Below, one piece after another: positions 44,101 through 53,244 of a stretch of DNA of 64,000 nucleotides (positions are counted from its first letter, which is position 1; each line of letters starts with the position of its first letter). Source of the DNA: an uncultured Bryobacterales bacterium (GTDB lineage: Bacteria; Acidobacteriota; Terriglobia; Bryobacterales; UBA6623); contig OX638379.1 of NCBI GenBank assembly GCA_951813605.1, forward strand, positions 4,042,062 through 4,106,061. The letters run 5' to 3'. Both the position numbers and the translations under genes were made by a program. The notes beneath the pieces are model-generated. The model was not told the origin of the DNA and searched no databases. It saw nothing but the letters and a program-made list of their open reading frames with translations.

Positions 44101-44301
44101 ATGGTCGACATCGATGTTCGTGGGGTTCGCGAGGCCCGGTTCCGAAGCGAACAACGTGGCCTCAAGGCCGGGATAGACTTCAAGGTTGGCCACGGCTTGG
44201 CTCGAGGCTCGAACAGCATCGGGCCCTGGCGAGCAAGCCGTTGCGGCGAGCACGGCAGCCAAGAGAGCCAAACAACACAAAGACCGGGGACTCTTGTTCA
44301 T
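41200..44301 (-). CDS. PVC-type membrane-bound dehydrogenase-like protein with HEAT repeats and C-terminal c-type heme domain
   Basis: 1033 residues from the ATG at 44301, which starts a lipoprotein signal (NKSPRSLCCLALLAAVLAATAC); the frame is open to 44391. Residues about 40-470 form a glucose-dehydrogenase-like propeller (YPGLEATLFASEPGLANP, NIDVDHRGRVWACDVVNYREHG and ILILEDKDGDGVADSSKVYY, with calcium-type DxDxDG). A long helical stretch with HEAT-like repeats follows (YLAWHSLDAGGAEAEAALARL and similar). The C-terminal 130 residues are a putative heme-binding domain with one CSECH and a later Met that may ligate iron. Such proteins are common in Planctomycetes, Verrucomicrobia and Acidobacteria and probably oxidise sugars outside the inner membrane. 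Confidence 0.88.
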   Translation of the reverse strand: MNKSPRSLCCLALLAAVLAATACSPGPDAVRASSQAVANLEVYPGLEATLFASEPGLANPTNIDVDHRGRVWACDVVNYREHGRNDKRPEGDRILILEDKDGDGVADSSKVYYQGRDVDAALGIAVLGNRVIVTAAPNVIVFTDEDGDDKPDKKEYLFTQSGAPQNDHSTHSLSFGPDGKFYWNMGNSGRYIHDKDGLLVIDEAGHPVLDRNYERNLRENSEMPRPEFASALVGRSSPYQGGMVFRSDTDGGRTEVLGHNFRNNYEVAVDSLGGVWQSDNDNDGSYACRLNYILEYGNYGYRDELTGAGNEARRTGSSDVVPHRHWHQHDPGVVPNLLITGAGSPTGVTAYEGRLLPSAFWDQVLATDAGPGVLRGIVTEKHGAGYTARMIDIFKGERDKWVRPVDVAVAPDGSLFVSDWYDPVIGWNRQQDLIRGRIFRIAPPESEYRVPLYDFDSAEGAIEALKSPNYAARYLAWHSLDAGGAEAEAALARLFQDGGEIRHRARALWLLARIDGRGEAYLEEAFRDMEEDIRIVGIRAARQLDRDLTPILEWLASDPSPQVRRECAIALRGLSSAKAPGIWARLANQHEAGDRWYLESLGIAADGRWDSFLGAWLSNAGRGWNTPAGRDILWRSRASSTPAYLARILSSIDLSEHEAARYIRAFDFQPESGAKSRNLRQLALGRSRDGSSRPFFVAAEALLRLPKLELAARPGTRDSLEELLEGGEGTEQFALLVQRYELRNRYPSLVRVAALNKDNPIGIASVRTLLEDGAADAILAFVRNGSELAPAVVEAVGNTRAAQAVPVLEDLLLDPVLPPNVRDRAVRSLAVFSQGVEALVDIARRGDFPPDLAQVAGAAITRSMHVRLRDQAAKLFPVPPMKDREPLPQMTELLVYVGNPEKGAEVFERATCSECHIINGAGTNFGPELSKIGDKLSKAGLYESILDPSASVSPSFDLMHFSLASQEEVSGFVISDTAGSVTLRMEGGIVDEFRQDEILDRRKSAVSAMPDDLQEQMSVDDLVDLVEFLSELR

Positions 44302-45214
44302 GAAAACACCCCGAGTATCGCGGACAACGTGCTTCGCGTCAAAGCCTTCGAGTCTCGAATTACGCCTTGCCAACCCGTCCGCACCGAACAACGCCTGCCA
44401 ATTGGCACTTCGTTGCCAATCAGTGACCTCGGCGCGGATGCAGCGGCTTCACGCTTGTGCACCGCCGGGCCAACTCTATGCTGCGCGCTCCGCGCCACTC
44501 GTCCCCGTCACTTGACGAGGGCCGAAATGGGGAAGTCGCGGAACAAGGCCGCCGCGCAGGTTCGATCCAGGGCTGCGCTGCTGAAGCGCTTTCGCCATGT
44601 TCAAACCCTTGTGATTGTCGTATCGCTCATCCGATTGCAATTAGCCCAGAGGCCGCCTCTCGTCGTGCCCTAGGCGAGCCCCCATTCGAAGCGCGCCGGA
44701 AAGGTGCGCGCGGGGCATGCTGGACAGTGACGACCCGGCAGCTATGAATCCGCTCCACGGCGCAACAGTTGGCACCACCTTCAGATACAAGCCGCCCCAA
44801 GGTTTCCATGCCGCTCGCGCAAATTTGCGATGCATGGCCCGCATGGGCGGCCGAAAAGCAAGACTGGCCCCCTCAGCACAATGGGCGGTAGCGCTGGGAC
44901 GCCTCGCAGGGTTTCAGGGAGAAGGAGAGTTTCAAGCAAGAGTCACGACGAATCCGCGCTTTGAGACGCGGTGCGGAGACGAGCGACGATAGTGCGGTGC
45001 GGCAGTCGAAAGCTGGGGGAGCCCTCGATCCATTTCGACGAGCGCTACTAGCGAGTGCGGGGCCGAGACCGGACTTCCGCGCTAGCCCGACCGCCAGAGA
45101 CCGCGGGCCGCGGCTCTGGCAAAGAGCCGCGGGCTATCAGACACGGAAGAGGCCGGACAAGCCGCAGGTTCGGCGCACGCAACTCCTGCGAATCCCGATC
45201 GCGGCGACAGATCG
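44302..45214. other. 913 bp without a supported gene
   Basis: This gap lies between the start of the heme/HEAT gene and the end of the aldolase-like gene. Open frames are short, Arg-rich and lack any motif. A GATACT -10 candidate for the heme/HEAT gene is at about 44314-44319, 12 nt before its ATG. A perfect hairpin at 45108-45132 is listed separately. I see no RNA gene. Confidence 0.4.
45108..45132. repeat. perfect 10-bp inverted repeat with 5-nt loop
   Basis: CCGCGGCTCT at 45108-45117 and AGAGCCGCGG at 45123-45132 are exact reverse complements around ggcaa. No T-run follows on either strand, so it is not a classical intrinsic terminator. It lies about 80 bp beyond the 3' end of the aldolase-like gene and could still stop or protect its mRNA. 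Confidence 0.6.
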
Positions 45215-46279
45215 CTACCGAAGCCAGCGATCTAGGCGCTCGGCCACGAACTCGTCGTCGACCAAGTGTGGGTAGGCTCTGCAAACACGGTCGATCTCCG
45301 CTCTCTGCCCCGCTGAAAGGCCCTCGTTTTCGTCAAGGCACCAGATGCCTTCCATCAGCCCTTGGCGGCGCAGCACCTCGTGAATTCCCGCGATGCATCC
45401 TGCGAAGCCGTTGCGCGCATCGAAGAGGGCCGCATTCGCATCGGTGATCTCGGCATTCAGCCGCAGGAGGTCGCCGGCATTTCCGGAGCGCAACTCGACC
45501 CACTGCCGGCAACGCTGCCAGTAGCTAAAGGCTGGTCTGGTCCACACGGCCCAGTGACCGAGCAGTCCGCCGACAAACCCCGTCGTGGCGGCCCCGCTGC
45601 GATAACGAGTCATGAGATCTCCGACGATGTTGTCGTCGTTTCCCGTATACATTGCAATGCTGTCGGACCGTCCGGAGTCGCACACGGCGCGCAGCACGTC
45701 CAGCGTCTGATAGCGGTCAAACGGAGCGACCTTGATGGCGACCAAGTTGTCGATCTCGCACAGCTCCCGCCAGAATTCGTACGCCAAGGGAATCCCGCCG
45801 ACGGCCGGCTGCAGATAGAAACCCATGATCGGAATCGTCTCAGAGACCGCTCTTGCATGGTCAAGGAGATCCGTGCGGCTGGCGGATCGCATGGCTGCGA
45901 GACTCAGCAGCCCGACGTCGTAACCGAGGTCTGCCGCGACGCGCGCCTCGCGGACCGCCTGATCGGTGCACCCCACGATTCCAGCGATGCGGATCACCGG
46001 GTTGTCCGAGGTCTCGCGCGGCTCGTTCATCGTTTCGGCGGCAAGGGCGAGCACGGGCTCATAGAGACCGACCTTAGAATCGTGAATCGCGAACTGCGTG
46101 GTGTGCACTCCTACCGCAACACCTCCCGCCCCCGCGGCGATGTAGTACCGCGTGAGCGCGCGCTGTCGCCGCTCGTCCAAGCGTCTCCTCGAGTCAAGGG
46201 CCAACGGATGGGCCGGAATCACCGCTCCCGACCGGAGATGCGCACGGACCTTTTCGTCCAACCGCGGATTTGCCGGCAT
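45215..46279 (-). CDS. dihydrodipicolinate-synthase (DapA)-superfamily protein
   Basis: 354 residues from the ATG at 46279 (ANPRLDEKVRAHLRSG); a TTG at 46318 that overlaps the UGSC stop by 4 nt is an alternative and would couple translation. It matches the divergent DapA-like group with VIPAHPLALDSRRRLDERRQRALTRYY split as IPAHPLALDSRR and LTRYYIAAGAGGVAVGVHTT, and VAIKVAPFDRYQT, whose lysine is at the Schiff-base position. The family has no settled reaction. It follows the UGSC selenoprotein and the redoxin fusion on the same strand and is probably co-transcribed with them. A link in substrate between them is possible but not visible in sequence. Confidence 0.75.
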   Translation of the reverse strand: MPANPRLDEKVRAHLRSGAVIPAHPLALDSRRRLDERRQRALTRYYIAAGAGGVAVGVHTTQFAIHDSKVGLYEPVLALAAETMNEPRETSDNPVIRIAGIVGCTDQAVREARVAADLGYDVGLLSLAAMRSASRTDLLDHARAVSETIPIMGFYLQPAVGGIPLAYEFWRELCEIDNLVAIKVAPFDRYQTLDVLRAVCDSGRSDSIAMYTGNDDNIVGDLMTRYRSGAATTGFVGGLLGHWAVWTRPAFSYWQRCRQWVELRSGNAGDLLRLNAEITDANAALFDARNGFAGCIAGIHEVLRRQGLMEGIWCLDENEGLSAGQRAEIDRVCRAYPHLVDDEFVAERLDRWLR

Positions 46280-46314
46280 TGCAAGTGAGTTTGATCGCAG
46301 GCCGCCGGATCGCT

Positions 46315-46872
46315 TCAAGCCGCGCCGGCGCCGTGTACGAACGATTTCCCCGTCAATCTCGCGATGATTCTCTCGGCGACGGCGTCCGCGCGAACCTCGA
46401 TTTCCGCCGGAAGCTGGTCTTGGATCGGGTGGGGTACGTAGACAGCATCGAAATCCGGCCTCCCTAGGGCAGCCGCCTGGGCCCTGGCCGCGGCACGGAA
46501 GACGTCAGTCGCGATTGCAACCGTGGGGATTCCGGCATTTTCGATTCGAACCGAGTCGTGCAAACTGCACGTGGTGCATGAGCCTCAATCGGCGAGCGCC
46601 TCGATGACCGCCTGTGGCTGCGCCTTTCGCATGTCGGCCAGGACCGCTTCCGGCGCGGGCTTTGCGAACGTGGGCTTTCGAAAGCGCAGAACCTCGGTGA
46701 CACCGAACTGCTCTCTTAGCAGCGAGTCCAAGCGATCCAAGAAGATCGACCCGCCGCCTTTGCTGATGTCAAGCAGCGCCACGCGTGCGCCGGCGAGCGA
46801 CCGCAATCGCGGCGCCGCCGCACCCTGCGGGGGAACTCGTTCATCGAGAGGGTTCACCAGAATTGTCGACAC
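46315..46872 (-). CDS. UGSC-family selenoprotein, read through an in-frame TGA
   Basis: 185 residues if TGA at 46587-46585 is read as selenocysteine (residue 96). The frame runs unbroken from the GTG at 46872, with AGGAGGT 8 nt upstream, to 46315 except for that TGA. Before it: NPLDERVPPQG and FGVTEVLRFRKPTFAKPAP; across it: ALAD-Sec-GSCTTCSLHDSV; after it: ENAGIPTVAIATDVF. U-G-S-C is the defining motif of this predicted selenoprotein/Cys family. A SECIS-like hairpin follows the TGA (46571-46557). A Sec/Cys pair two residues apart suggests a thiol redox role. The upstream gene is a redoxin fusion, which supports that. Translation needs SelA, SelB, SelC and SelD, none of which are in this window. 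Conventional annotation would give two short ORFs. Confidence 0.85.
46557..46571 (-). promoter_or_regulatory. putative bacterial SECIS element
   Basis: On the minus strand CGUGC-AGUUU-GCACG forms a 5-bp stem (6 bp if A-U closes the loop) beginning 13 nt after the UGA at 46587-46585. The apical loop starts 18 nt after the UGA and has G in its second position (first if the A-U pair forms). Both fit known rules for bacterial SECIS hairpins, which recruit SelB to the coding region right after the Sec codon. Confidence 0.6.
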
Positions 46873-46933
46873 GCTCCAGCACCTCCTATCCGCAAGCGAC
46901 TCGCTTAGCGTAACAGCGCCGCCTCACTACGAG

Positions 46934-48508
46934 TCAGTCAAAGCCGTGGCATACCATCTGGCTGCCGCGCGGGCCGGTAGCCCATGATCCAATCACCGCG
47001 GAGAACTTGCCGGCAGGGCCGCCAGCTACCATCACGCGAATCGACTCGGGCTTGCGGAATTTCCTGTAGCATCGCACTCCGCGAATCAGGCACTCGTCGT
47101 AGGACGACGCCTCGTGCGTGCCCTCGCCGCCGTCCCCGTCGTATTCCCGCACGGGAATCCCCGTGTTCCGGTAGAGGAATTCCACGACATCGCGCTTGCT
47201 GAATCCGCTGCGATCCAGCGTCGCGGCATGTTCCGGTCCGATCACGACAAGGGCTTCCGACCGCTTGCAGACGCGGTGGCTCCAAAGGTTGGCTAGGACG
47301 GGGCAGATCGCTCGAAGCAGCACTTCGGCTGTCCGGGCTTTGTGCTCGCTCACAGCGCACGGGGGCTCCGCGCAATAGAAGGTTACGGCGTTCCGACCCG
47401 CCGGAATGCCGAAGTCGGTCGCAAGCGGTTCCCACGGACTGGCTTCCTCGTTCTCGCCGATCACGTAGCTGAACCGGCCCGGATTGCCCATCGTGGACAT
47501 GTCGATCCGTCCGGGCGCGGCACCGCCGAGATTTCGAAGGATCAGATGGATCGCCCTGCCGATAGTCGAGTTCGCGCGGGCAGCGTTCGAAAAAACGTTG
47601 CTGCCGCAAGCGAATCCCAGTTGCAGTCGAACAGGGCCGTTGACGATGGCCAGGGGAGCCGCGAAGTGGGTCGTGCCCTGGACTCCGTGGATATCGAGCC
47701 GCTCGTCGCACAGCGCGCGCACCGCGGGCACCAGGACCCGCATGTGCGAGGGCAGGCAACCCGCCATCACCGCGTTGGCCGCGATCTTCTCGACGCTCGC
47801 CGGAGCGAAATTCGGAGGGACATGCGCGACCACGTCCTCCGCGTCAAGGCCGCTCGCCGCGATCATGCGGTCGACGCGCCCAACTGTCGGCGGGATGACC
47901 GGCAAGGGATCCGCGAAGCCCTGCTCGTAGCAGAATTCCTCCGGCTCCGTATCCGCGGGGACATTCACGCGCGAGGCGCGCCGCGCACGTCGCGCGTACA
48001 TGTCGACCGGCGCGGCACTCTCGTCGTCGGACTCCGGCTCGAGATGGCGCGAGACGCATCCGGGCTGGAAGTCCGGATTACCGTCGCCGCTCCGGGCAGG
48101 ATTGGGAACCGGCGAGCCTGAAAGGCCGGCAAGCGCGGCGGACAACCGGTTCAAGTCGGCCTTGTCGAAGCCCTGCGAACTCCCCGCCACCCTGCCTAGC
48201 CGGTCCACGAGGAACAGCGCGGGCACCGCTTCCAGACCGTACTCGGCGCTGGCATTCAAGTCGCTGTCGAAGCGCAGGGGGAGCGCCAGGCCAAGGGAAT
48301 CCGCCAGCTCGCTCGTGGGCTGGGGAGCGTCTTGCGACACGCCGACGACAGTTGCATCGTTTGTGAACTGTCGCGAAAGGTCGTCCAAGTAACGGAGAGA
48401 CAGATGGCATGCCGGACAGTCGGTCTTGAAGAACGCCAATAAAGCGGGGCCGCTCGGTGGGACCCCATCGATCTCGGGCGCCAGTTGCCCCTCGGCCAGC
48501 ATGGGCAT
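46934..48508 (-). CDS. redoxin domain fused to a UGSC-associated domain of unknown function
   Basis: 524 residues. Residues 1-130 are a TlpA/AhpC-type thioredoxin fold with the redox motif CPAC (LAFFKTDCPACHLSLRYL) and the cis-Pro loop VPALFLVDRLG. A linker of about 50 residues leads to a domain of about 330 residues: EEFCYEQGFADPLPVIPPT, DVVAHVPPNFAPASVEKIA, NAVMAGCLPSHM, IHGVQGTTHFAAPLAIVNGP, NATIGRA-like NSTIGRAIHLIL, and GENEEASPWEPL. I recognise this second domain as recurring next to or fused with UGSC proteins, but its reaction is unknown. It has many Cys, His and Glu residues that could hold a metal. The gene ends 61 nt before the selenoprotein gene and is probably transcribed with it; the redoxin may reduce the Sec/Cys centre. 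Confidence 0.75.
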   Translation of the reverse strand: MPMLAEGQLAPEIDGVPPSGPALLAFFKTDCPACHLSLRYLDDLSRQFTNDATVVGVSQDAPQPTSELADSLGLALPLRFDSDLNASAEYGLEAVPALFLVDRLGRVAGSSQGFDKADLNRLSAALAGLSGSPVPNPARSGDGNPDFQPGCVSRHLEPESDDESAAPVDMYARRARRASRVNVPADTEPEEFCYEQGFADPLPVIPPTVGRVDRMIAASGLDAEDVVAHVPPNFAPASVEKIAANAVMAGCLPSHMRVLVPAVRALCDERLDIHGVQGTTHFAAPLAIVNGPVRLQLGFACGSNVFSNAARANSTIGRAIHLILRNLGGAAPGRIDMSTMGNPGRFSYVIGENEEASPWEPLATDFGIPAGRNAVTFYCAEPPCAVSEHKARTAEVLLRAICPVLANLWSHRVCKRSEALVVIGPEHAATLDRSGFSKRDVVEFLYRNTGIPVREYDGDGGEGTHEASSYDECLIRGVRCYRKFRKPESIRVMVAGGPAGKFSAVIGSWATGPRGSQMVCHGFD

Positions 48509-48638
48509 GCTCAGTCAATGCGATCGAGCGGGCGAAGCAGCGCACATGACGCGTCGGTCGCCACGCGATCCGCCCTATCCTACACAAAGGGGTATCGCGG
48601 GTCGCGAGCAACCATTCGGCGAGTGCTGTCCCGAGTGC

Positions 48639-48644
48639 TAGACT
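48639..48644 (+). promoter_or_regulatory. -10 candidate TAGACT for the purine operon
   Basis: TAGACT lies 36 nt before the purQ ATG, in the 172-bp gap between the divergent redoxin fusion gene and purQ. No good -35 and no purine riboswitch or PurR-like palindrome was seen. Confidence 0.3.
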
Positions 48645-48680
48645 ACAGGGCGAAGCGAGGCGCAGTCTCCCTAGCCCTCG

Positions 48681-49370
48681 ATGAAGTTCGGCGTCGTCAT
48701 ATTCCCTGGCTCGAACTGCGATCACGACGCGCTTTACGCGCTCTCGCATAACCTCGGGCAGCCAACGACCCAGATCTGGCACGAGTCAGAGGACTTGGGC
48801 GGCGTTGACGCTATCTTTGTGCCGGGCGGTTTCTCGTACGGAGACTACTTGCGGTGCGGCGCTCTGGCGCGTTTCTCCCCCGTCATACGCTCCATACGCC
48901 GTTTCGCTGGATCCGGAGGGCTCGTGATAGGTGTCTGCAATGGCTTCCAGATCCTGTGCGAGGCAGGCTTGCTGGAAGGAGCGCTGATACGCAATCAGGG
49001 GCTGCGGTTCGTTTGCCGCACGGTCGACTTGGTAGCGGGGACTTCCGAGTCCGCGTTCACTAGCGCCTGCCCTGTCGGGCAGCCCCTTCGGATTCCCGTC
49101 GCCCACGGGGAAGGCTGCTACATAGCGGACGAGGCGACCCTCGACCGACTCGAAGCGGAAGATCGAGTCGCATTCCGCTATGCCGGGGCGAACCCGAACG
49201 GCTCCTACAGAAACATCGCCGGAGTGCTCGACGAAGGTCGCAACGTCCTCGGCATGATGCCGCACCCCGAGCGCGCTTGCGATCCGGCCGTGGGGTCGAC
49301 AGACGGCATCGCGGTTTTTCGTTCGATGATTGCCGCCACAGAGGCTCTGAGCGCCAGCCATGCGGCCTGA
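48681..49370 (+). CDS. purQ: phosphoribosylformylglycinamidine synthase, glutaminase subunit PurQ
   Basis: 229 residues, full length for PurQ. It hydrolyses glutamine to feed ammonia to PurL in the fourth step of purine synthesis. The class I amidotransferase triad is visible: Cys in [15 protein letters not shown], and His and Glu in [10 protein letters not shown]. The N-terminus [19 protein letters not shown] is the typical PurQ start. The gene overlaps purL by 11 nt, and purL overlaps purF by 4 nt, so the three are one operon. No Shine-Dalgarno is evident before the ATG. Confidence 0.96.
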   Translation: MKFGVVIFPGSNCDHDALYALSHNLGQPTTQIWHESEDLGGVDAIFVPGGFSYGDYLRCGALARFSPVIRSIRRFAGSGGLVIGVCNGFQILCEAGLLEGALIRNQGLRFVCRTVDLVAGTSESAFTSACPVGQPLRIPVAHGEGCYIADEATLDRLEAEDRVAFRYAGANPNGSYRNIAGVLDEGRNVLGMMPHPERACDPAVGSTDGIAVFRSMIAATEALSASHAA

Positions 49371-51612
49371 CGTCGACGACCGCGTCGCCGCCGAGCACGG
49401 TCTAACAGCCGAGGAGTACCGTCAGGTGACGGAACTGCTCGGCCGGGTCCCCACACTGACGGAGATGGGGATCATCGGAGTCATGTGGAGCGAGCACTGC
49501 TCGTACAAGAGCTCGCGATTCCACCTGAAGAAGCTTCCTACGCGCGGCGACCGGATCCTGGTCGGTCCCGGCGAGAACGCCGGCATCGTGGATATCGGAG
49601 GAGGCTGGGCCGCAGCCTTCAAGATCGAGTCCCACAACCATCCCAGCTACATCGAGCCGTTCCAAGGCGCGGCGACCGGCGTGGGCGGCATCCTGCGCGA
49701 CATTTTCACCATGGGGGCCCGGCCCGTCGCGGTGATGGACGCGCTCCGGTTCGGCCCTACCGACGAGACGGCGGTCGGTGCGAACAACCGCCGGATCATT
49801 CGCGGGGTGGTCGAGGGCATTGCGCATTACGGCAATTGCATCGGCGTGCCCACTGTCGGCGGAGAATGCGAGTTCGACCCCTGCTTCAGCGCGAACCCGC
49901 TGATCAATGTGTTCGCCCTCGGAGTATTCCGCAAGGACTCCATCTTTCTCGGATCAGCGAAGGGAGTCGGCAACCCCGTCATCTACGTGGGCGCCAAGAC
50001 GGGCCGCGACGGCATCCAAGGCGCCTCGATGGCATCGGCCGAGTTCGACGATGACTCGGAAGCGAAGCGCCCCAACGTGCAAGTGGGCGACCCATTCCTG
50101 GAGAAGCTGTTGCTGGAGGCGTGCTTGGAGGCGATGCAAACCGGCGCGATCCGTGGGATCCAGGACATGGGCGCCGCCGGCCTGACCTGCTCTACCGCCG
50201 AGATGGGCGGGCGAGGCGGCGTCGGGATCGAGATCGAGCTCGACCTAGTCCCGCAACGAGAGGAGGGCATGACCCCTTGGGAGATCATGCTGTCGGAATC
50301 CCAAGAGCGCATGCTATTGGTTGCCGAGCGCGGGCGCGAGGGGGAAGTGTTCGAAGTCTTCAGCAAGTGGGGGCTCGACGCGGTGGAAATAGGGACCGTG
50401 ACGGGCGACGGACTGCTAAGGGTGAGGCAGCATGGCGCGGTAGTTGCAGAGTTGGGGAACGACTTTCTGAGCGAGGACGCTCCCATGTACGAAAGGCCGT
50501 TCACCGCGCCCCGCAGGACAGCGCCTCTTGGCGGCCCGGAATTGCCGGAAGCTTCCGGCGCGGAACTGCTCGCCGGGCTGGAGACCCTGCTGTCCACCGC
50601 CGACCTTGGTTCCAAGCGGTGGATCTGGGAGCAGTACGACTATCAGGTACGCACTAACACGACCGCCGGACCCGGGGGCGACGCCGCCGTGATTCGCATC
50701 AAGGAGGCGGGAGTCTCGCTCGCAATGGCCTTGGACGGCAACTCGCGCTACTGCTCGCTGGACCCGCGCCAAGGAGCGAAGCTGATCGTTGCGGAGTGCT
50801 GTAGGAACCTAGCCACTGTCGGCGCGGAGCCGATCGCGGCAACCAACAACTTGAATTTCGGAAATCCGGAAAAACCGGATATCATGGCTCAGCTCGTGGA
50901 GGCGATCGAAGGCCTGGGCGACGCGTGCCGACATTTCGGAACGCCGATTACCGGCGGCAACGTGAGCCTCTACAACGAGACTTTGGGGGAAGGTGTCAAT
51001 CCTTCGCCCGTGGTAGGCATCGTCGGGATAGTCGAACACATGGACGCCCCGGCCGGTCCGTGCTTCTTGGCGCCGGGGAATGCAGTAGTGTTAATTGGGG
51101 GGCTGCTGCCAACTGCTGGCGGCCAGCTTCACATGAGATTCGGTTCCTCCCAATACGCTAGGGCTGTGCTTGGCCGAAACTGGGGCCTGCCACCTGCGCT
51201 GGATGCAGACTACGAGTCGGCGGTACAAGAGGCGACACGGAGAATCGTCCGTCGCGACTTGGCGCATTCGGTTCACGACGTGGGGGATGGAGGGCTGGCA
51301 GTCGCCCTCGCCGAATGCTGTTTCGGCCCGCAGCCCGTCGGAGCCGCGATCGACCTGAAGACGGATCTGCAAGCGCTGTACGCGCTATTCCACGAAGCAC
51401 CTTCGCGAGTTCTGGCGGAGGTCTCGCCGCAAGACCTGCCGGAAGTGATCAGTATCGCAGCGGACCTAGGGGCAGACGCGACGATAATCGGCGAAACCGC
51501 CGAATCGATGTTGGCCGTAAAACTAAACGGAACCGAGTGTTTCGAAGCTTCCCTGTCTCACTTGCACGCTCTCTGGGACAGGGCTTTCGAAACCCGACTG
51601 GAGGTCCAATGA
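49360..51612 (+). CDS. purL: phosphoribosylformylglycinamidine synthase subunit PurL (small type)
   Basis: 750 residues, the small PurL that acts with PurQ and PurS. It converts FGAR to FGAM using ATP. Visible family stretches are [19 protein letters not shown] near the N-terminus, [47 protein letters not shown], and in the second half [11 protein letters not shown] and THGGNV-like [14 protein letters not shown]. The third subunit, PurS (about 80 residues), is not found upstream of purQ or elsewhere in the window, so it must be encoded elsewhere. ATG start overlapping the end of purQ. Confidence 0.96.
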   Translation: MRPDVDDRVAAEHGLTAEEYRQVTELLGRVPTLTEMGIIGVMWSEHCSYKSSRFHLKKLPTRGDRILVGPGENAGIVDIGGGWAAAFKIESHNHPSYIEPFQGAATGVGGILRDIFTMGARPVAVMDALRFGPTDETAVGANNRRIIRGVVEGIAHYGNCIGVPTVGGECEFDPCFSANPLINVFALGVFRKDSIFLGSAKGVGNPVIYVGAKTGRDGIQGASMASAEFDDDSEAKRPNVQVGDPFLEKLLLEACLEAMQTGAIRGIQDMGAAGLTCSTAEMGGRGGVGIEIELDLVPQREEGMTPWEIMLSESQERMLLVAERGREGEVFEVFSKWGLDAVEIGTVTGDGLLRVRQHGAVVAELGNDFLSEDAPMYERPFTAPRRTAPLGGPELPEASGAELLAGLETLLSTADLGSKRWIWEQYDYQVRTNTTAGPGGDAAVIRIKEAGVSLAMALDGNSRYCSLDPRQGAKLIVAECCRNLATVGAEPIAATNNLNFGNPEKPDIMAQLVEAIEGLGDACRHFGTPITGGNVSLYNETLGEGVNPSPVVGIVGIVEHMDAPAGPCFLAPGNAVVLIGGLLPTAGGQLHMRFGSSQYARAVLGRNWGLPPALDADYESAVQEATRRIVRRDLAHSVHDVGDGGLAVALAECCFGPQPVGAAIDLKTDLQALYALFHEAPSRVLAEVSPQDLPEVISIAADLGADATIIGETAESMLAVKLNGTECFEASLSHLHALWDRAFETRLEVQ

Positions 51613-53111
51613 GCACCGAATCCAAGCCTTCCGGAAGCAGGCTCGTCGAAATCGACCCCGAGGATCGCTTTCGCGAGGAGTGCGGAATCTGCGCGATATT
51701 CGGGCATCCCGAAGCGGCGAACCTCGCTTATCTCGCCCTTTACCAGCTGCAGCACCGCGGCCAGGAGAGCGCGGGCATTAGCTCGAGCGACGGCGTGACG
51801 GTCAAGACTCACAAGGGAATGGGCCTCGTCAACGAGATATTCGGCGAGGCGGAGCTCCGCCAGCTCAAGGGCCACATGGCCATCGGCCACACGCGCTACT
51901 CGACGGCTGGAGACGTCAGCCCCCTGAACGCACAGCCGTTCTACGTCGAATGCAACAAAGGCTCCCTTGCGGTGGCTCACAACGGGAACCTGACGAACGG
52001 CCACGCGCTGCGACAGGAGCTGGAGATGTCCGGGTCGATCTTTCAAGCGACCAGCGACACGGAAGTAATTCCCCACTTGATGGCTCGCTCACGCGAGCCG
52101 AACTTGCGCCATGCGCTGCGAGAGTCCCTGCTGCGGCTCGAAGGAGCGTACTCTCTAGCGCTGCTTAGCTCAGGTCAAATCATCGTGGCGCGTGACCCGC
52201 GTGGCTTTCGTCCGCTGGCCTACGGGACGATGAGGCACAGCGGACGAGACGTTCACGTATTCGCCTCCGAGACCTGCGCGTTCGATCTGGTCGGCGCCAA
52301 GTACGAGTGGGACGTCAAGCCCGGGGAGATGGTCATCGTCGGCGAAGCAGGCGTGTTCCGCCAGCGGTTCGCCCCGGCGCTTGCTCTATCGCAATGCGTC
52401 TTCGAGCACGTGTACTTCTCACGGCCCGACTCGATCGTGTTCGGCCGTGCCGTGCAGGAGTCCAGGGAGGCGCTTGGGCGGCGCCTCGCCCAGGAAAGCC
52501 CCGTGGCCGCGGATTACGTGGTGCCAGTGCCGGATTCGGGCAACGCCGCCGCGATCGGCTTTTCGAACGAATCCGGGATCCCGTTCAGCAACGGGCTAAT
52601 CCGCAATCACTATGTGGGGCGCACCTTCATCGAGCCGAAGCAGTCGATCCGCAATTTCGGCGTCAAGCTGAAGCTCAACCCGGTACGGCATATCGTGGAG
52701 GGCAAGCGCATCGTGCTGGTGGATGATTCCTTGATCCGAGGAACGACAAGCCGCAAGATCGTGGGCATCATGCGCGACGCCGGGGCCAGGGAGGTCCATT
52801 TGCGGATCTCGTGCCCGCCCACGATTGCCTCGTGCTACTACGGTGTCGACACTCCAGACACCAGCGAGCTGATCGCGAATCGAATGTCAGTGGAAATGAT
52901 ACGGGAGCACACGGGAGCCGACTCGCTCGCCTACCTGTCCCTCAAAGGGCTCAAAGGCGCCGTGGCGGACAGTGGCGGACAGTATTGCTATTCGTGCTAC
53001 ACCGCGAAATACCCGACCAAACTAGTGCATATCGACCAGTTGGTGCAAGACTACCGGATGAAGAACTCGCTTGAGGATCGGTTCGCCTGGCGATCGCGCC
53101 GGGCCCAGTAG
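51609..53111 (+). CDS. purF: amidophosphoribosyltransferase
   Basis: 500 residues from the ATG at 51609, whose ATGA overlaps the purL stop; the frame is open from 51315. It makes phosphoribosylamine from PRPP and glutamine, the first purine step. A short propeptide precedes the N-terminal catalytic Cys ([19 protein letters not shown]). The glutaminase domain includes [10 protein letters not shown] and AHNGNLTNG, and the phosphoribosyl site is [21 protein letters not shown] near the C-terminus and the other spaced cysteines fit the Bacillus-type enzyme, whose propeptide is removed and which holds a 4Fe-4S cluster. Confidence 0.97.
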   Translation: MSTESKPSGSRLVEIDPEDRFREECGICAIFGHPEAANLAYLALYQLQHRGQESAGISSSDGVTVKTHKGMGLVNEIFGEAELRQLKGHMAIGHTRYSTAGDVSPLNAQPFYVECNKGSLAVAHNGNLTNGHALRQELEMSGSIFQATSDTEVIPHLMARSREPNLRHALRESLLRLEGAYSLALLSSGQIIVARDPRGFRPLAYGTMRHSGRDVHVFASETCAFDLVGAKYEWDVKPGEMVIVGEAGVFRQRFAPALALSQCVFEHVYFSRPDSIVFGRAVQESREALGRRLAQESPVAADYVVPVPDSGNAAAIGFSNESGIPFSNGLIRNHYVGRTFIEPKQSIRNFGVKLKLNPVRHIVEGKRIVLVDDSLIRGTTSRKIVGIMRDAGAREVHLRISCPPTIASCYYGVDTPDTSELIANRMSVEMIREHTGADSLAYLSLKGLKGAVADSGGQYCYSCYTAKYPTKLVHIDQLVQDYRMKNSLEDRFAWRSRRAQ

Positions 53112-53244
53112 GGAACGGGTCGCCCTTGCACAAAACGGCGCAACGACAGCGGTATTATCGAAATCCGCGTTGCCGCGGTTGCAAAATGCGTGTAACCTCG
53201 TAGGCGCCTGGCTCAGAAGCCCGCGTCGCCGATAGGAGAATCGC

